Shown: positions 1-4,785 of the stretch, piece by piece
Layout of the letters: each line of letters opens with the position of its first letter
How positions within the stretch are numbered: the first letter of the stretch is position 1
From: Candidatus Woesearchaeota archaeon
Lineage (GTDB): Archaea; Nanobdellota; Nanobdellia; Woesearchaeales; SKIA01
Length of the DNA: 8,203 nucleotides
Assembly: GCA_007128245.1 (NCBI GenBank)
Contig: SKXU01000094.1
Coordinates: forward strand, 1-8,203
Direction of reading: 5' to 3'
Position numbers and translations under genes: made by a program
The notes under the pieces: model-generated
The model's input: only the letters and a program-made list of their open reading frames with translations
The model's database searches: none
What the model was told of the DNA's origin: nothing

Positions 1-453
1 ATTGATTGGCAGAGACGATACCTGCTCATGCGTATGCACACAGCAGCACATCTCGTAAGTAAGGTGTTTGAGGATCGTAAGGGAGCGGTGGTGACGGGCA
101 ACCAGCTGGGATTGGAAAAGAGTCGCATTGATTACGAGCTTGACGACTATAATCCTGAACAGCTGCGTGCGTTTGAAGATGTGGTCAACGAGTACGTATC
201 ACGCGCGCTTGAGGTAGAGTCTGAAGTAGTTTCTCGCCAGCAAGCAGAAGAAACGCTCGAGCGTCTCTCAACGCTCAAGATAGGGTTTCCTGAGGGTATT
301 GTGCAGGTGCGTTTAGTGCGTATTGGCGATATCGATGTGCAGGCGTGCGGGGGAACGCATGTGAAAAACACACAAGAAATTGGTTGTGCGCGATTTGTGA
401 AGTTTGATAACAAAGGAAAAAATAATCGTCGCGTATACTTTACACTCGACTAG
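1..453 (+). CDS. alaX: AlaX-type alanyl-tRNA editing protein (5' partial)
   Basis: The protein is a stand-alone trans-editing domain homologous to the editing domain of alanyl-tRNA synthetase; the family hydrolyses Ser or Gly mischarged on tRNA(Ala) in the cytoplasm. The frame is open from base 1, so the true start lies upstream and an in-frame ATG at 28 is probably internal: the residues before it (IDWQRRYLL) already read like the family's segment ahead of the zinc site. The zinc-binding HxxxH (HTAAH) is encoded from base 37, and the second half of the site, CGGTH, at 346-360. The C-terminus (GKNNRRVYFTLD) is where AlaX proteins normally end, so this is not a synthetase, which would continue with a C-Ala domain. 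The visible part is 150 residues, mainly the SAD-like second half of a protein usually of about 210-240 residues. The TAG stop is followed by an open stretch in the same frame (see findings). Family assignment is sure; whether it belongs to the M or L subclass cannot be told without the N-terminus. Confidence 0.93.
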   Translation: MDWQRRYLLMRMHTAAHLVSKVFEDRKGAVVTGNQLGLEKSRIDYELDDYNPEQLRAFEDVVNEYVSRALEVESEVVSRQQAEETLERLSTLKIGFPEGIVQVRLVRIGDIDVQACGGTHVKNTQEIGCARFVKFDNKGKNNRRVYFTLD

Positions 454-507
454 CAGGTTACGTTTTCCCACACTCGGATAGGAGTTTCAGCAAAAGCAAG
501 CACCACG

Positions 508-516
508 TTTATAAAT
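508..516 (+). promoter_or_regulatory. Putative archaeal TATA box for the 544-995 gene pair
   Basis: TTTATAAAT is a near-ideal archaeal TATA element. Its centre lies about 32 bases before the ATG at 544, so a start site about 25-27 bases downstream would give a leader of only a few bases. This is a main reason for believing in the small ORF that follows. Confidence 0.55.
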
Positions 517-543
517 GAAAACTCCCGAACTGATACGGGGGAT

Positions 544-705
544 ATGAATGGTATGGTAGGCGGCTACGCATCCACAGAACAAAACACTATCGACATCTTT
601 GTGCACAAAGGCGCAAGCGTCTTGCATCGACAAGTAGAAATGCGCCAAGGCAAAGTGTTTATGCGACTAAAAAAACGTAGCGTAACGCGTCTTCTTGGAG
701 TATGA
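544..705 (+). CDS. Small basic hypothetical protein (53 aa)
   Basis: I do not recognise this protein. It starts at ATG 544, just downstream of a strong TATA-like element, and ends with TGA at 703-705, overlapping the ATG of the next gene (702) in an ATGA junction typical of translational coupling. The product is 53 residues. Its C-terminal half is basic, with RLKKRSVTR near residues 41-49, and there is no membrane segment or signal peptide. A second ATG at 553 (residue 4) is an alternative start. The reading frame is also open upstream as far as the alaX stop at 451-453, but contains no ATG, GTG or TTG there, so 544 is the first usable start. Support is positional (promoter, overlap, lack of a competing gene in 454-701), not homology. 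If it is not real, 454-701 is a 248-base intergenic region or long leader. Confidence 0.5.
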   Translation: MNGMVGGYASTEQNTIDIFVHKGASVLHRQVEMRQGKVFMRLKKRSVTRLLGV

Positions 706-995
706 AACCTTTTCTCCTCGTTCTCGTAGTTCTTGCGGGTTGCGCAACATCTGTGTGTGTTGAGCAACTGAATCTCTCTGAAGAAGATGTTATTCATTTC
801 ACGCAGCGACCAGACCTTCCTCGATCAAGCATCGTGTTTGACAGAACGATTAGTTACCAGGCAGAGCCGCACGTACTGCGAGGGCATCAGTACAATGCAT
901 CAACATATTTTGTTGCGTTCTACCCTACGCGCGCACAGAGTCGCTTGTATGGGCCCTACACTGGAAACTTCACTGACCGCATCCAATGCCCATAA
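702..995 (+). CDS. Small exported lipoprotein-like protein (97 aa)
   Basis: The N-terminus is a short secretion signal: MKPF, then a hydrophobic stretch (residues 4-12), then LAGC at 11-14, which matches a lipobox with C14 as the lipidated cysteine. The mature part would be about 84 residues, hydrophilic, rich in aromatic residues and Arg, with two further cysteines (C19 and C96) that could pair outside the cell. No known domain is recognisable. It overlaps the preceding small ORF by four bases (ATGA) and has no strong Shine-Dalgarno of its own (GGAGT at 697-701 is adjacent to the start), so coupling to the upstream ORF is likely. Lipobox-bearing proteins are known in archaea, best studied in haloarchaea; lipidation here is inferred from the motif only. 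The alternative is an ordinary signal peptide or a single-pass anchor. Confidence 0.7.
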   Translation: MKPFLLVLVVLAGCATSVCVEQLNLSEEDVIHFTQRPDLPRSSIVFDRTISYQAEPHVLRGHQYNASTYFVAFYPTRAQSRLYGPYTGNFTDRIQCP

Positions 996-998
996 GGA

Positions 999-1006
999 TT
1001 TAAATT
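999..1006 (+). promoter_or_regulatory. Putative TATA box for the M50-family gene
   Basis: TTTAAATT is centred about 24 bases before the ATG at 1026, which would give a leaderless transcript. It lies just after the stop codon of the preceding gene (993-995). No Shine-Dalgarno precedes the ATG, in keeping with leaderless translation. Confidence 0.55.
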
Positions 1007-1025
1007 ATGTGCTACTTCTTATCAT

Positions 1026-1613
1026 ATGCGCTTTTCAGACACAGAAATTAAAGATTTTTTTTTAGCGTGGGTACTCATTAGTATTGCGTTTGCCATCGCA
1101 ATTCGTCAAACAGAGAGTTTTTTCACGAATCTTTGGGTTGCGGCAATCACTGTTGGTGTCGCATTTGTGGCTCATGAACTCGCACACAAGTTCGTTGCAC
1201 AACACTTTGGAAAGTTTGCTGAATTCAAAGCGAATCTGTCGCTCTTAGTACTCTCTATTGCTGCTGCGTTCGCAAGTATTTTGTTTGCGGCACCGGGTGC
1301 AGTGGTGATATCTGGGTTTGTGTCCAAAAAAGAAAGTGGTATGATTGCTGTTGCGGGGCCTCTTGTGAATGTACTGGCAGCACTTATACTATTGCCTGTG
1401 GCATTCTTGATTGCAGGAGGATCGTTGTTTGCACAAATTATTGCTTTGGCGTTTGCAATCAATGCGGCTCTCGCCCTGTTTAACATGATTCCGTTCTGGA
1501 TTTTTGATGGGGCAAAAGTCCTTGCGTGGAATAAATTTGTGTATGGCGCAGTGGTAATTGTCAGCACCGCTCTGGTGGTGCTGATTCTTCCTGTGTTTGC
1601 GCGCTTACTCTAG
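1026..1613 (+). CDS. Site-2 protease family (M50-like) zinc metalloprotease, multi-pass membrane protein
   Basis: This is a predicted intramembrane zinc metalloprotease that would cleave membrane-embedded substrates; the substrate is unknown. At 195 residues it is a compact archaeal form. The zinc-binding HExxH is HELAH at residues 50-54 inside a hydrophobic segment; a GPLVN motif follows at 111-115; and the third-ligand motif of the family appears as N153-x2-P156-x4-D161-G162 (NMIPFWIFDG). About five or six hydrophobic segments fill the rest (roughly 12-27, 36-50, 71-97, 106-130, 136-152, 172-193). No PDZ or CBS domain is present, so it resembles the minimal single-domain archaeal members. 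The start is the ATG 24 bases after a TATA-like element. The TAG stop shares a CTAG with the stop of the convergent regulator gene. The catalytic residues look intact. Confidence 0.9.
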   Translation: MRFSDTEIKDFFLAWVLISIAFAIAIRQTESFFTNLWVAAITVGVAFVAHELAHKFVAQHFGKFAEFKANLSLLVLSIAAAFASILFAAPGAVVISGFVSKKESGMIAVAGPLVNVLAALILLPVAFLIAGGSLFAQIIALAFAINAALALFNMIPFWIFDGAKVLAWNKFVYGAVVIVSTALVVLILPVFARLL

Positions 1614-2254
1614 CACACTTCGCACTCAGGCATGTACCCTTTAAGGAGTAGTCGTCCCATTGGTGTGAGAGAGATGTGTGTTTGATTCTCTTTTTCGGAG
1701 ATGTCTACTATTCCCATTTCGATAAGTCCTTCTGACTTTCTGTTTCCGTGCACGTGGTATGAGAGGAGTGAGAGTGATATTCTCATTGCTTTTGAGATGT
1801 CGTTGAGACTTTTTTCTCCTTGAGCGAGTTGTTCCATGATGTGTAGTTTGCGGTCTTGAATTTTGTTGTAGTACGAAAACTTCATGACGGGAAGGACGTA
1901 CACGATGTCTTCTGTTCCTGTGAGTGCTCGCAGTCCGTTCACGAATGCTGCTGATGTTGCTGCGCATTGCGTGGTGCGATCCCCTGTTCCTACATAGACG
2001 AGGAGGTTGTCTTGATCCGGAAAGTTTCTTGTGAATTCGTTAATTTTCACAAATGCGTCTTCCCAGACATTTCCGGCAAGCGCTTCTTTTGTGGTGTGTA
2101 TACGAAACTTTTTGAGGTCTGATTCGAGTTGCTCTGCGTTTTGTTTGTACTCGTCTAGTACGAGTAAGTGAACGTGTTTCACGCTGAATTCTCTGAGTGC
2201 GGGAAACAAGAGTTCTGGACGATCACCGACTGGGCAAATTATTGTTTTTTCCAT
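1610..2254 (-). CDS. CARF-like ligand-binding / winged-helix transcriptional regulator (Csa3- or HFX_2341-like)
   Basis: A predicted two-domain DNA-binding regulator of 214 residues. The N-terminal part (about 1-125) starts with a beta strand and loop (TIICPVGDRPELLF) and has VYVGTGDRTTQ at 87-96 followed by a small-residue helix, the layout of CARF domains in which a glycine-rich loop and helix bind cyclic oligonucleotides. The C-terminal part (about 133-210) is a winged helix: a helix at 135-145, the recognition region DISKAMRISLSLLSYHV at 152-168, and a wing ending in LTPMG. This order is that of Csa3-type regulators and of the archaeal HFX_2341 family. The frame is open to 2341, but I take the ATG at 2254 because a TATA-like element lies about 26 bases before it and the protein reads naturally from MEKTIICP. 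No CRISPR array or cas gene is in the window. The winged helix is fairly sure; the CARF assignment is by pattern and less sure. Confidence 0.72.
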   Translation of the reverse strand: MEKTIICPVGDRPELLFPALREFSVKHVHLLVLDEYKQNAEQLESDLKKFRIHTTKEALAGNVWEDAFVKINEFTRNFPDQDNLLVYVGTGDRTTQCAATSAAFVNGLRALTGTEDIVYVLPVMKFSYYNKIQDRKLHIMEQLAQGEKSLNDISKAMRISLSLLSYHVHGNRKSEGLIEMGIVDISEKENQTHISLTPMGRLLLKGYMPECEVC

Positions 2255-2274
2255 ACAACTTGAAAATATGATTG

Positions 2275-2284
2275 TATATTTAAA
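2275..2284 (-). promoter_or_regulatory. Putative TATA box for the CARF-like regulator
   Basis: On the minus strand this reads TTTAAATATA. It is centred about 26 bases before the ATG at 2254, implying a leaderless mRNA and deciding against the upstream in-frame start at 2341. Confidence 0.6.
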
Positions 2285-2309
2285 CAATGTGTTGAAGTTC
2301 TCCACTACT

Positions 2310-2319
2310 TTCTTAAATT
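2310..2319 (+). promoter_or_regulatory. Putative TATA box for the DedA/VTT gene
   Basis: TTCTTAAATT is centred about 25 bases before the ATG at 2340, again implying a leaderless transcript. It sits about 30 bases from the oppositely directed TATA element of the regulator, so the two promoters are packed into an 85-base divergent region (2255-2339). Confidence 0.5.
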
Positions 2320-2339
2320 GATACTCGTCTGAGCAGTAC

Positions 2340-2996
2340 ATGAACGCTCTTACACAGTTTTATCACAAACGAAAAGCGCTCATTATCTTTGCAGCATTGT
2401 TTCTGGTCCTGATGCTCCTGGCAGAACTTGTACTCCAATTCTACAGTCTTGAGCGCATCTTTGAACAGGCGCCAGTGGCTGCGCGAGTATCCTTTTTCGC
2501 GATTATCGTGATCGAAGTCATCATAGCTCCGATTCCCGGAGGACTCATTGGTTACTTAGGGGCGGTACATTTCGGATTTTGGCACGCCTGGGCGATTCTC
2601 TACTCTGCAAACGTAGTGGGGACAGTAATCGTTTTTTTTCTGGCACGAAAACTTGGCAGGCGCTTTCTTGAGCAAAGCACCTCCGCAACGGAACGCGAGC
2701 GCTATGATGCTTTGCTGCACAAAAACCCGTGGGTACTCTATGCTGTCTACGCCGTTCCTGTGCTCCCCATCGACGTCATCAGCATTCTTGCGGGGGTGTC
2801 AAAAATTCCTGCAAAGCGCTTTATTCCCATCGCGACGCTTGGTCTTATTACCTACACAGGCATTATTGCCGCACTAGGAGCATTTTTCGGAGACTTCATT
2901 CCTTTCGTAGAAAACCTTACTCTTGCAGCGGCAGGACTGATTATCTTTGGGTCTGCGTATGTACTGTGGAAGTGGAAGAAAAAAGAAAAAATTTAG
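2340..2996 (+). CDS. DedA / VTT-domain (SNARE-associated) integral membrane protein
   Basis: A 218-residue multi-pass membrane protein of the DedA/TVP38/TMEM64 (VTT) family. Members are linked to lipid scrambling or flipping and membrane homeostasis; its substrate here is unknown. Hydrophobic segments lie at about 13-34, 49-72, 82-102, 130-153, 161-182 and 190-210. The family's re-entrant loop is visible as APIPGG at 63-68 followed by GYLGAVHFG, then GTVIVFFLARKLGRR at 94-108, and the second motif PVLPIDVISILAGVSKI at 140-156. The tail is basic (KWKKKEKI), which suggests it faces the cytoplasm. The start is the ATG 25 bases after a TATA-like element, with no ribosome-binding site. It is divergent from the CARF-like regulator, which could control it. 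Its TAG stop overlaps the TAA of the convergent SIMPL gene by two bases. Confidence 0.88.
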   Translation: MNALTQFYHKRKALIIFAALFLVLMLLAELVLQFYSLERIFEQAPVAARVSFFAIIVIEVIIAPIPGGLIGYLGAVHFGFWHAWAILYSANVVGTVIVFFLARKLGRRFLEQSTSATERERYDALLHKNPWVLYAVYAVPVLPIDVISILAGVSKIPAKRFIPIATLGLITYTGIIAALGAFFGDFIPFVENLTLAAAGLIIFGSAYVLWKWKKKEKI

Positions 2997-3718
2997 CGCA
3001 GCGCAAACTGTACGCTCACAGAGGCGCGCACATCAAGGTCTCGTGCTTCGATAGGTGTGCTTGGAGCTGCTGAGTCCATGGCTACTGATTCCATGCGCGC
3101 AAAGTACGGTCCAGGAAAGGAGACGCTTGACTCTGAAACGCTATGCACTCCTCGAATGCGCACATCAAGACCTGCTGCTAAGTGGTCTGCTTTCTCTCGA
3201 GCTTGCCTTGCTGCCTCTGCTAACAGCTCGGTACGTATTGCATCTCGCGTCGCGTCAGTGAGACTAAACTGGACGTTTTGCACTTGATTCGCTCCTGCCG
3301 TCGTTCCTGCGTCAATTGCGTTTCCTACGCGCTCAAGGTCAGTCATCGTTACAGTCACGCTATTGGTGACGCGATACAACTGTATACGAGGGTCTCTGTT
3401 ATCGTTTCTCCACGGCTCATAGATTGGAGTTACGAAAAAGCTTGATGTTTCTACGGTGCCGTACTCGGCAAGTGCCGAAACGACTTGTTCTGCGAGAGCA
3501 GCGTTCTGCGTGCGGGCTGTATTAGCGTTTTCGTGCTCAGTAATAACTGAGAATGTTACGGTGGCTTCGTCTGGCTGTACGCTTCGCACGGCATCTCCGC
3601 TCACGGACAGTACTCGTTGCTCAGAAGAACTTTGTGGTTCAAGAACTCCCAAGATCCCCACAAGAACTATTCCTGCAGCAAAAATAATTGCAAGCGTGTG
3701 TATTAAATCGGTTTTCAT
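2993..3718 (-). CDS. Membrane-anchored SIMPL-domain (DUF541) protein
   Basis: A 241-residue protein with an N-terminal hydrophobic anchor or signal (about residues 6-26) followed by a SIMPL domain (about 34-241) facing outside the cell. Bacterial relatives include an outer-surface protein linked to oxidative stress and an IRAK-associated mammalian protein; function in archaea is not known. Family signs are the opening strand pattern RVLSVSGDAVRSVQPDEATVTFSV, a segment with ALAEQVVSALAEYG and FVTPIYEP, the strand YRVTNSVTVTM, and the helix AEAARQAREKADHLAAGL before the final strands. In-frame ATGs exist at 3724 and 3718. I choose 3718 because GGTGGTGAT (3725-3733, minus strand), complementary to the archaeal 16S 3' end, ends six bases before it. 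The gene is divergent from the 95-residue ORF at 3789, and both may use one AT-rich element at 3752-3762. It is convergent with the DedA gene. Confidence 0.9.
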   Translation of the reverse strand: MKTDLIHTLAIIFAAGIVLVGILGVLEPQSSSEQRVLSVSGDAVRSVQPDEATVTFSVITEHENANTARTQNAALAEQVVSALAEYGTVETSSFFVTPIYEPWRNDNRDPRIQLYRVTNSVTVTMTDLERVGNAIDAGTTAGANQVQNVQFSLTDATRDAIRTELLAEAARQAREKADHLAAGLDVRIRGVHSVSESSVSFPGPYFARMESVAMDSAAPSTPIEARDLDVRASVSVQFALR

Positions 3719-3724
3719 ACGCAT

Positions 3725-3733
3725 ATCACCACC
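3725..3733 (-). promoter_or_regulatory. Shine-Dalgarno site of the SIMPL gene
   Basis: The minus strand reads GGTGGTGAT; its GGTGAT part is complementary to the 3' end of archaeal 16S rRNA. It is directly next to the ATG at 3724 but six bases from the ATG at 3718, so it favours the second methionine as start. Confidence 0.65.
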
Positions 3734-3751
3734 ATGTATTACGCATACCAG

Positions 3752-3762
3752 CTATTTATATG
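3752..3762. promoter_or_regulatory. AT-rich TATA-like element shared by divergent genes
   Basis: The element reads CTATTTATATG on the plus strand and CATATAAATAG on the minus strand, so a TATA-like core exists in both directions. Its centre is about 32 bases from the GTG at 3789 and about 39 bases from the ATG at 3718. It is the only such element between the two genes and could serve both. Confidence 0.5.
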
Positions 3763-3788
3763 CTTGCAAGACTCCCACTTCGATTAAA

Positions 3789-4076
3789 GTGAATGCAGAT
3801 CAAGAAACTCTCCAAGCAATCGTTGATGTGTACAACGAAGTAACCAGCGCGCACAAACGCGCTCCTATGGAGAAATATGTTGTGCGACAACTATCGCAAG
3901 GAGAGTCGGTAGAGCTTGTCTCAGGATATCCTCGCTGGTCCTCAGCACTGCATTTTTCCGGCACACCAGATGATATGCGTGTTTCGTTCGTCATCAACCC
4001 TGCGCTGCCTGAGCGCTTTCAAGAACTCTTAGCAAGCACGAAGCGTCGTTTTGAAGAACGACTCAGGGCTTTGTGA
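3789..4076 (+). CDS. Hypothetical protein (95 aa)
   Basis: I do not recognise the family. The frame is open far upstream (to 3456), but that part lies antisense to the SIMPL gene, and no ATG lies between the SIMPL gene and the body of this ORF. The first sensible start is the GTG at 3789, about 32 bases after the TATA-like element, giving MNADQETLQAIVDVYNEV. The product is small and soluble, with an N-terminal helix (3-20), a mixed central part with SGYPRWSSALHFSG (45-58) and MRVSFVIN (63-70) that look like two strands, and a charged C-terminal helix (72-94) ending FEERLRAL. No cysteines or membrane segments. A helix-strand-strand-helix domain is plausible. It converges on the truncated Dph2 gene with one base between the stop codons. 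The start codon is the least certain part. Confidence 0.6.
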   Translation: MNADQETLQAIVDVYNEVTSAHKRAPMEKYVVRQLSQGESVELVSGYPRWSSALHFSGTPDDMRVSFVINPALPERFQELLASTKRRFEERLRAL

Positions 4077-4077
4077 T

Positions 4078-4362
4078 CTAGTGAACTACTTCTCGCTTGT
4101 AATTCCATGGACTGTGGCCAAAGTGAATGATGAGGTCGACTCCAAGCGCACGCGCCTCCACGGGAAGATCGCACGCACCAAAATTACTTCCACCCCACAC
4201 AAAGACCTCTTGTGCGTTGGTGTGTGAGAGCACTTTCTTTCGTAATTCGTTCGCATGCATTTTTAGTCCATCGGGAAGGTGCAAAAGCACTTTCTTGGCG
4301 TCATGTTTTGCTACGGAATCATACACTGATTGCTCGTCAAAATCCCAAATATCTTCTTGCAT
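4078..4362 (-). CDS. Dph2-like protein, N-terminal domain only (truncated or split diphthamide enzyme)
   Basis: Dph2 is the [4Fe-4S] SAM-dependent enzyme that starts diphthamide synthesis on the histidine of archaeal elongation factor 2. Full-length archaeal proteins are about 320-350 residues, with three similar domains each giving one cluster cysteine. Here only 94 residues exist. They match domain 1: KVLLHLPDGLK at 24-34, then a helix, VFVWGGSNFGACDLP at 53-67 with C64 in the place of the first cluster cysteine, ARALGVDLIIHFGHSPW at 70-86, then eight residues and a TAG. Domains 2 and 3, with the other two cysteines, are missing. The minus strand beyond the stop holds no Dph2-like sequence in any frame; a different gene lies there on the plus strand. 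It follows the 85-residue acidic gene by 32 bases and may be co-transcribed. It is either a remnant or a real one-domain or split form. Family assignment is good, activity doubtful. Confidence 0.75.
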   Translation of the reverse strand: MQEDIWDFDEQSVYDSVAKHDAKKVLLHLPDGLKMHANELRKKVLSHTNAQEVFVWGGSNFGACDLPVEARALGVDLIIHFGHSPWNYKREVVH

Positions 4363-4394
4363 ATCGTAAGGAGACTCTCTTCTTTCAAAAAGGT

Positions 4395-4652
4395 TTAGTC
4401 TAAAAACAGCTCGTCCATCTCGTGCTTTGATAGTTTGGATTTGTTGAGTACTGACATTCGTGACCGCTTCGCGCGCCGTCCGGTGACTGCGTCGCGTTCA
4501 TATGCCTTTACGTCTTCATCAAGCTCTGCGTCGTCTGAGAAAATGCGTTCATACTCTTTATCAAACGCATCTTCGTCATCAGCATCATCAAGATAGCCTG
4601 CTTCTTCGAGATCAAATTCTCCTTCGTACTCTTCATCATAGTGTTCTGGCAT
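4395..4652 (-). CDS. Small highly acidic hypothetical protein with basic C-terminal patch (85 aa)
   Basis: No known family recognised. Residues 1-52 are dominated by Asp and Glu (for example DDADDEDAFDKEYER at 22-36). Residues 58-77 are strongly basic (RRAKRSR at 59-65, then KSKLSKH at 71-77), and the end is acidic and hydrophobic again (EMDELFLD). There is no signal peptide, cysteine or membrane segment; most of it is probably disordered. The ATG at 4652 is chosen over an upstream in-frame ATG at 4745 because GGTGAT sits three bases before it. A TATA-like GTATATAAAC on the minus strand (4716-4725) would give a leader of about 40 bases. The charge layout suits a protein that docks on a basic or nucleic-acid partner, but that is inference. 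The Dph2-like gene follows 32 bases downstream. Confidence 0.75.
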   Translation of the reverse strand: MPEHYDEEYEGEFDLEEAGYLDDADDEDAFDKEYERIFSDDAELDEDVKAYERDAVTGRRAKRSRMSVLNKSKLSKHEMDELFLD

Positions 4653-4655
4653 TGT

Positions 4656-4661
4656 ATCACC
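4656..4661 (-). promoter_or_regulatory. Shine-Dalgarno site of the acidic 85-aa gene
   Basis: GGTGAT on the minus strand, three bases before the ATG at 4652, matches the archaeal anti-Shine-Dalgarno and fixes this start. Confidence 0.6.
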
Positions 4662-4715
4662 TTTTTTTGGTTTATGTCGCTGTGTAAGAACGCTACTCCT
4701 TCTGAGTGAATTGGT

Positions 4716-4725
4716 GTTTATATAC
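4716..4725 (-). promoter_or_regulatory. Putative TATA box for the acidic 85-aa gene
   Basis: The minus strand reads GTATATAAAC. Its centre is about 69 bases before the ATG at 4652, which would give a leader of roughly 40 bases containing the GGTGAT site. This is the exception to the very short leaders seen elsewhere in the window. Confidence 0.45.
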
Positions 4726-4753
4726 TTTCTGTTTCGGGAGTTCACTTTCCAAA

Positions 4754-4763
4754 GATTTAAAAG
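4754..4763 (+). promoter_or_regulatory. Putative TATA box for the pilus-like operon
   Basis: GATTTAAAAG is centred about 27 bases before the ATG at 4786, so the first gene of the operon would be leaderless. It also marks 4786, not the upstream in-frame ATG at 4711, as the start. Confidence 0.55.
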
Positions 4764-4785
4764 ACAATTCGCTCGTAGTGGGTGT

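Noticed and set aside
787..1065. Open frame overlapping both the lipoprotein-like gene and the start of the M50-like gene
   Set aside because: It lies out of frame with two better supported genes and crosses the TATA element at 999-1006.
1172..1567. Long open frame antisense to the M50-like gene
   Set aside because: The plus strand carries HELAH, GPLVN and the NxxPxxxxDG motif in the right order. The antisense product has no recognisable pattern and no promoter or ribosome-binding site.
2255..2341. Upstream in-frame ATG (2341) as start of the CARF-like regulator
   Set aside because: The extra 29 residues cover the divergent promoter region and the regulator's own TATA element; the conserved domain starts right at 2254.
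3456..3788. Upstream extension of the 95-residue ORF
   Set aside because: It is antisense to the conserved SIMPL domain, and the promoter element lies downstream of it.
3789..4077. Continuation of Dph2 by frameshift on the minus strand
   Set aside because: I looked for a second cluster-cysteine motif or other Dph2-like text on the minus strand after the stop; an open frame exists at 3800-3997 but resembles nothing in Dph2.
4711..4785. Upstream ATG (4711) as start of the first pilin-like gene
   Set aside because: The extension would put many charged residues before the basic leader and include the TATA element; the prepilin-like N-terminus begins at 4786.
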